Part shown: in pieces, positions 60,814-64,000 of the stretch
Layout: every line of letters begins with the position of its first letter
Numbering within the stretch: position 1 is the stretch's first letter
NCBI RefSeq assembly: GCF_963259705.1
Contig: NC_081851.1
Span: 17,892,145 to 17,956,144 of the forward strand
Direction: 5' to 3'
DNA length: 64,000 nt
Origin: Myotis daubentonii
Lineage: Eukaryota > Chordata > Mammalia > Chiroptera > Vespertilionidae
Program-made: the position numbers and the translations under genes
Notes under the pieces: model-generated
Seen by the model: only the letters and a program-made list of their open reading frames with translations
Told to the model about the DNA's origin: nothing
Databases searched by the model: none

Positions 60814-61029
60814 CAGGGGTGGGCAAACTTTTTGACACAATGGGTTCTTAAACTGGACTCAGAAGAAGGAGCTGCAGCCATGTTTCCCGACGTTGCCATG
60901 TTAACACTGCTGCTGGTGAAGGAGCGGAGGGGAGAGCAAGAGAACCTTCCGCTCTTTTGGCTCCGCGGGCCTGATAGAACAGCCGAACGGGCCGGATCCG
61001 GCCCGCGGGCCATAGTTTGCCCACGGCTG
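60814..61029. mobile_element. Non-autonomous hAT inserted at the HeliBat 3' tip
   Basis: Starts CAGGGGTGGGCAAACTTTTT and ends ATAGTTTGCCCACGGCTG. Target duplications CGCTAGCT (60806-60813) and CGCTAGTT (61030-61037) differ at one base. TIRs match the 27324-27536 element, but the interior between GGACTCAGAAG and CGGGCCGG is different sequence. Confidence 0.92.
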
Positions 61030-62745
61030 CGCTAGTTAAAAAAAAAAAAATTCAATTTATCACTGCACCAAAAAAAAAAAATCAAGATACCCAGGAATAA
61101 ACTTAACTAAGGAGGTAAAAGACCTGTACTCAGAAAACTACAGGACATTAAAAAAAGAGATAGAGGAAGACATAAACAAATGAAAGAATATACCGTGTTC
61201 ATGGATTAGTAGAATCAACATCATTAAAATGTCCATACCACCCAAAGCAATCTATAGATTCAATGCAATCCCCATTAAAATACTAACGGCATATTTCACA
61301 AACCTAGAAAAACTCTTCAAAAATTCATGTGGAATAAAAAAGGATCCCAAATAGCCACAGCAATCATGAGAAAGAAAAACAAAGTTGGAGGGATCACGAT
61401 ACCAGATATCAAGCTGTATTACAAAGCCACTGTTCTCAAAACTGTCTGGTACTGACACAATAACAGACATAGATACCAATGGAACAGAACAGAGAACCCA
61501 GAAATTGACCCAAGCCATTATGCTAAATTAATATTTGACGAAGGAGGCAAGAGCATACAATGGAGTCAAGACGGTCTCTTCAATAAATGGTGTTGGAAAA
61601 AATTGGACACATACATTCAAAAAAATGAAACTAGACCACCAACTTACACTATGCACAAAAATAAACTCAAAATGGATAAAGGACTTAAATGTAAGACGGG
61701 AAAACCATAAAAATCTTAGAAGAATCCACAGGCAGCAAAATATCAGACATATCTCGTAGCAATACAGCTTTACCGATACAGCTCCTAGGGCAATGGAAAC
61801 AGAGGAGGAAATAGACAAATGGGACTACATCAAAATAAAAGGCTTCTGCACAGCAAAAGAAACCATCAACAAAACAAAAAAAAGCCCACTGCATGGGAGA
61901 ACATATTTGCCAACAAAAGGAAGATAAATAATCCAATCAAAAATGGGCAAAGGACTTAAATAGACACTTTGAAAGTGGACATTCAGAAGGCCAAGAGACA
62001 TATGAAAATATGATCAAAGTCACTAATCACCAATAGATGCAAATCAAAATGACAACAAGGTACCATCTCACACCTGTCAGAATGGCTATCATCAACAAAC
62101 CCACAAATGACAAGTGCTTGCAAGGATGTGGAGAAAAAGGAGCCCTCATGCACTGCTGATGGGAATGCAGACTGGTGCAGCCACTGTGGAAGACAGTATA
62201 GAGTTTCCTCAAAAAAAAATAAAAATGGAACTCTCATTTGACCCAGTGATACCACTTTTAGTAATATATCCCAAGACACCAGAAACACCAATCAGAAAGG
62301 ACATATGTACCCTATGTTCATAGTACATTTACACAATGGAATACTATGCTGCTGTAAAAAAGAAAGAACTCTTACCATTCACAACAGCATGGATGGACAT
62401 GGAGAGCATTATGCTAAGCAAATAAGGCAGTTGGAGAAAATAAGTATCACATTATCTCACTCATTTGTGGAATATAATGAACAACATAAACAGATGAACA
62501 AAAATAGATCCAGGGATGGAGAAGTATTGAACAGACTGTCAAACCTCAGAGGAAAGGCAGGGGAAGTGGGCGGGGTAAGAGATCAACCAAAAGACTTGTA
62601 TGCATGCATATAAGCATAACCAATGGACACAGACACTAGGGCTGTGAGGGCATGTGCTAGGTGGGGGGAGATCAATGGGGGAAAAGGAGACATATGTAAT
62701 ACTTTAAACAATAAAGAATTTTTTTAAAAAAGATATTATGTCTTG

Positions 62746-63390
62746 TCTTCTGGCTTCTATTATGTCTGTTAAAAAGTTGGATGCCAATTATATTGTTGTT
62801 TCTATGAAGGTAAATCCTTCTTTACCTTTGATTGCGTTAAGATTTTCTTTTTTGTTTTTGGCTTTTGGCAGATTGCTATATGTGCCTAGATGTAGATTTA
62901 CTTGTCTTTATCCTACTTAAGGTTCATAGGGCTTCTTATCTGTGTTTGACAGCTTCCATTCGTTTTGGCAACCTTTTAGCCATTATCTCTTTAGTGTTAA
63001 TTTTGACTCATTCTTTCATCATTCTGAGACTCCAATTTTTGCATGTTAGAATTTTTTACCATCTTCTCTATCTTTTACTGTCTTTTAAATTTTAATTCCT
63101 TTGTCATTCTAAACTGTATATTTTCTTCTAGTACATCTTCCAATTAATTAATTCTTTAATGAGCTAAATGTAATCTGCTGTTAAACCCATTCACTAAGTT
63201 CTTAATATGGGGTATCATGCTTTTTGGTGATAGAATTTTCATTTGAGTCCATTTTGTAGTTTTTCATCTTTTGCTAAAATTCTCAATTGTATCTTTCTTC
63301 AATTTGTAAGCATAGTTATTTTAAGTTGATATCTGACTCCTTTATCTGGAGCCCTCAGGAGTATATTTCTGGTATTTTAAAAGAATCACT
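62746..63390 (-). mobile_element. Old L1-like sequence, antisense
   Basis: T-rich sequence, including TTGGATGCCAATTATATTGT and TTCATTCTGAGACTCCAATT, looks like diverged antisense L1. It is the continuation of 56851-56953, split by the plus-strand L1 insertion. No usable frame. Confidence 0.5.
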
Positions 63391-64000
63391 GTCGAGGAGA
63401 AACCAAGATGGCGGTATAGGTAAACACCGGAGATTGCTGCCTCCCACAACCACTTCAAAAATACAACTAAAAGACGGAACGGACATCACTGAGAACCACA
63501 GGAAGGCTGGCTGAGGGGAATTTCTACAACTAGAAGGAAAGAGAAAAGCATACCGAGACTCAGAGGAGGCACGGTGCGAAAGTAAAATACAAAGGTGTGG
63601 AGGCGCGTGCGGAGCGGGCTGGCGGCTGAGGGTGCGGTTGTCTGTTTCAATCAGGAGGGAGTCTCAGGCTCTGAGCTCCAGTTCCGGGAGAGTCTCTGGG
63701 GATCCAGACTCATATGGGAGAAGTGGGACTCTCTGGCATCGGTCAGAACTCGAGGGCAGCTTTCTCTCCGAGGTACTTGCTGCAGTTGCTGGGACACGGA
63801 GAGGCAGAGCCTCTGGGGACAGGACTGAGAGCAGCCATAACTGCTCGCTCCACCCGCCCTGTTGATCCCCTGGGACCGGCCCTGCCCAAGCCTTGCACAG
63901 AGGCATTTGCTGGATAGCCTCAGGCAAAGGCTAGATTAGCACCTCCCTAGAGATCAAGACAGAAGTTCTCCCACTGCAGACACAGCTGATTCTCACAGCC
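63391..64000 (+). mobile_element. 5' UTR of a second plus-strand L1 (runs off window)
   Basis: Starts near GTCGAGGAGAAACCAAGATG with the YY1 core AAGATGGCGG at 63404-63413, then a GC-richer stretch typical of an L1 internal promoter. No ORF1 is reached before the window ends. The open frames here (60-90 aa) are UTR artefacts. Confidence 0.8.

Larger units (their letters stand above)
58340..62477 (+). pseudogene. L1 ORF2 (endonuclease / reverse transcriptase), disrupted
   Basis: ORF2p nicks DNA and copies L1 RNA at the nick. Visible in order: endonuclease segment ITLNINGLNAPIK, CLQETHL (58459-58479) with its Glu, and LDHKG in place of the usual SDH motif; reverse-transcriptase segment [13 protein letters not shown] (in 59649-59930), [11 protein letters not shown] (in 60165-60392), and the catalytic box reading FTDEMILY where FADD is expected; then the C-terminal region to LICGI-type end at about 62477. 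Frameshifts and stops split it into at least eight pieces, and a HeliBat and hAT interrupt it at 60562-61035. Confidence 0.9.
56967..62732 (+). mobile_element. Near full-length LINE-1, inactivated, with nested insertions
   Basis: Flanked by ATATTATATCTTG (56954-56966) and ATATTATGTCTTG (62733-62745), a 13-bp target duplication with one mismatch. It starts GGAAGTCAAGATGGCAGCC with a YY1-like site and ends with AATAAA (62710-62715) and an A-rich tail. It is interrupted at 60562-61035 by a HeliBat and a hAT. Without them it is about 5.3 kb. Both open frames are broken, so it cannot move on its own. Confidence 0.93.

Noticed and set aside
62746..63390. Possible 3' UTR or gene on the right side
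   Set aside because: The T-rich character and phrases match diverged antisense L1 rather than a gene.

Overview
The window is mammalian nuclear DNA from a vespertilionid bat. Evidence: tRNA-derived Ves SINEs on both strands, four HeliBat-type rolling-circle transposons (TC at one end, CTAG at the other), four SPIN ('Space Invaders') hAT elements, other bat-type non-autonomous hATs, and older mammalian repeats (MIR, L2, MLT1). It is gene-poor. Almost all long open frames are artefacts of a stop-free tandem repeat, a GC-rich CpG island or retrotransposon relics. Repeat identities are recognised by eye, not from a database search.

The one gene is AFF3 (LAF4), on the minus strand. Its first coding exon lies at 41134-41186 inside a CpG island (about 40280-41880). 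It encodes MDSFDLALLQEWDLESL plus two bases of a Cys codon and ends in a consensus GTGAGT donor. Splice-like signals upstream suggest a 137-nt intron separating a non-coding first exon (ending at 41382) from the exon that starts near 41244. Bases 1-41133 are therefore the start of a long AFF3 intron, and bases above about 41.9 kb are 5' flank with no further gene seen.

Intron, left to right: nhAT elements, a Ves SINE, a 2.05-kb 37-bp minisatellite (2666-4713), a palindromic MITE, an nhAT abutting an MLT1 LTR, a HeliBat (7720), another MLT1 LTR (10822), an ancient DNA transposon (11937), SINEs, a HeliBat with an inverted pair of CTCF-like motifs (18422), an L1 fragment, a SINE-rich stretch (21.8-26.5 kb), three hATs in 1.1 kb (26871-27998), a short and apparently recent LTR provirus (28878-31039), and more SPIN copies, one inserted in another hAT.

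Upstream of AFF3, 41.9-50 kb is mostly unique sequence. From 50 kb the window becomes a repeat stack: a Ves SINE, a 722-bp HeliBat, an old minus-strand L1 with an internal rearrangement (53.1-56.85 kb), a nearly full-length but inactivated plus-strand L1 (56967-62732) carrying a HeliBat that itself took a hAT at its 3' tip, and the 5' end of another L1 running off the right edge.

Nothing here works as a multi-gene system. The most notable items are the CTCF-like pair carried by a HeliBat, the G-rich minisatellite on the transcribed sense strand of AFF3, the nested insertions that give relative ages, and the young provirus with a repeated leader.
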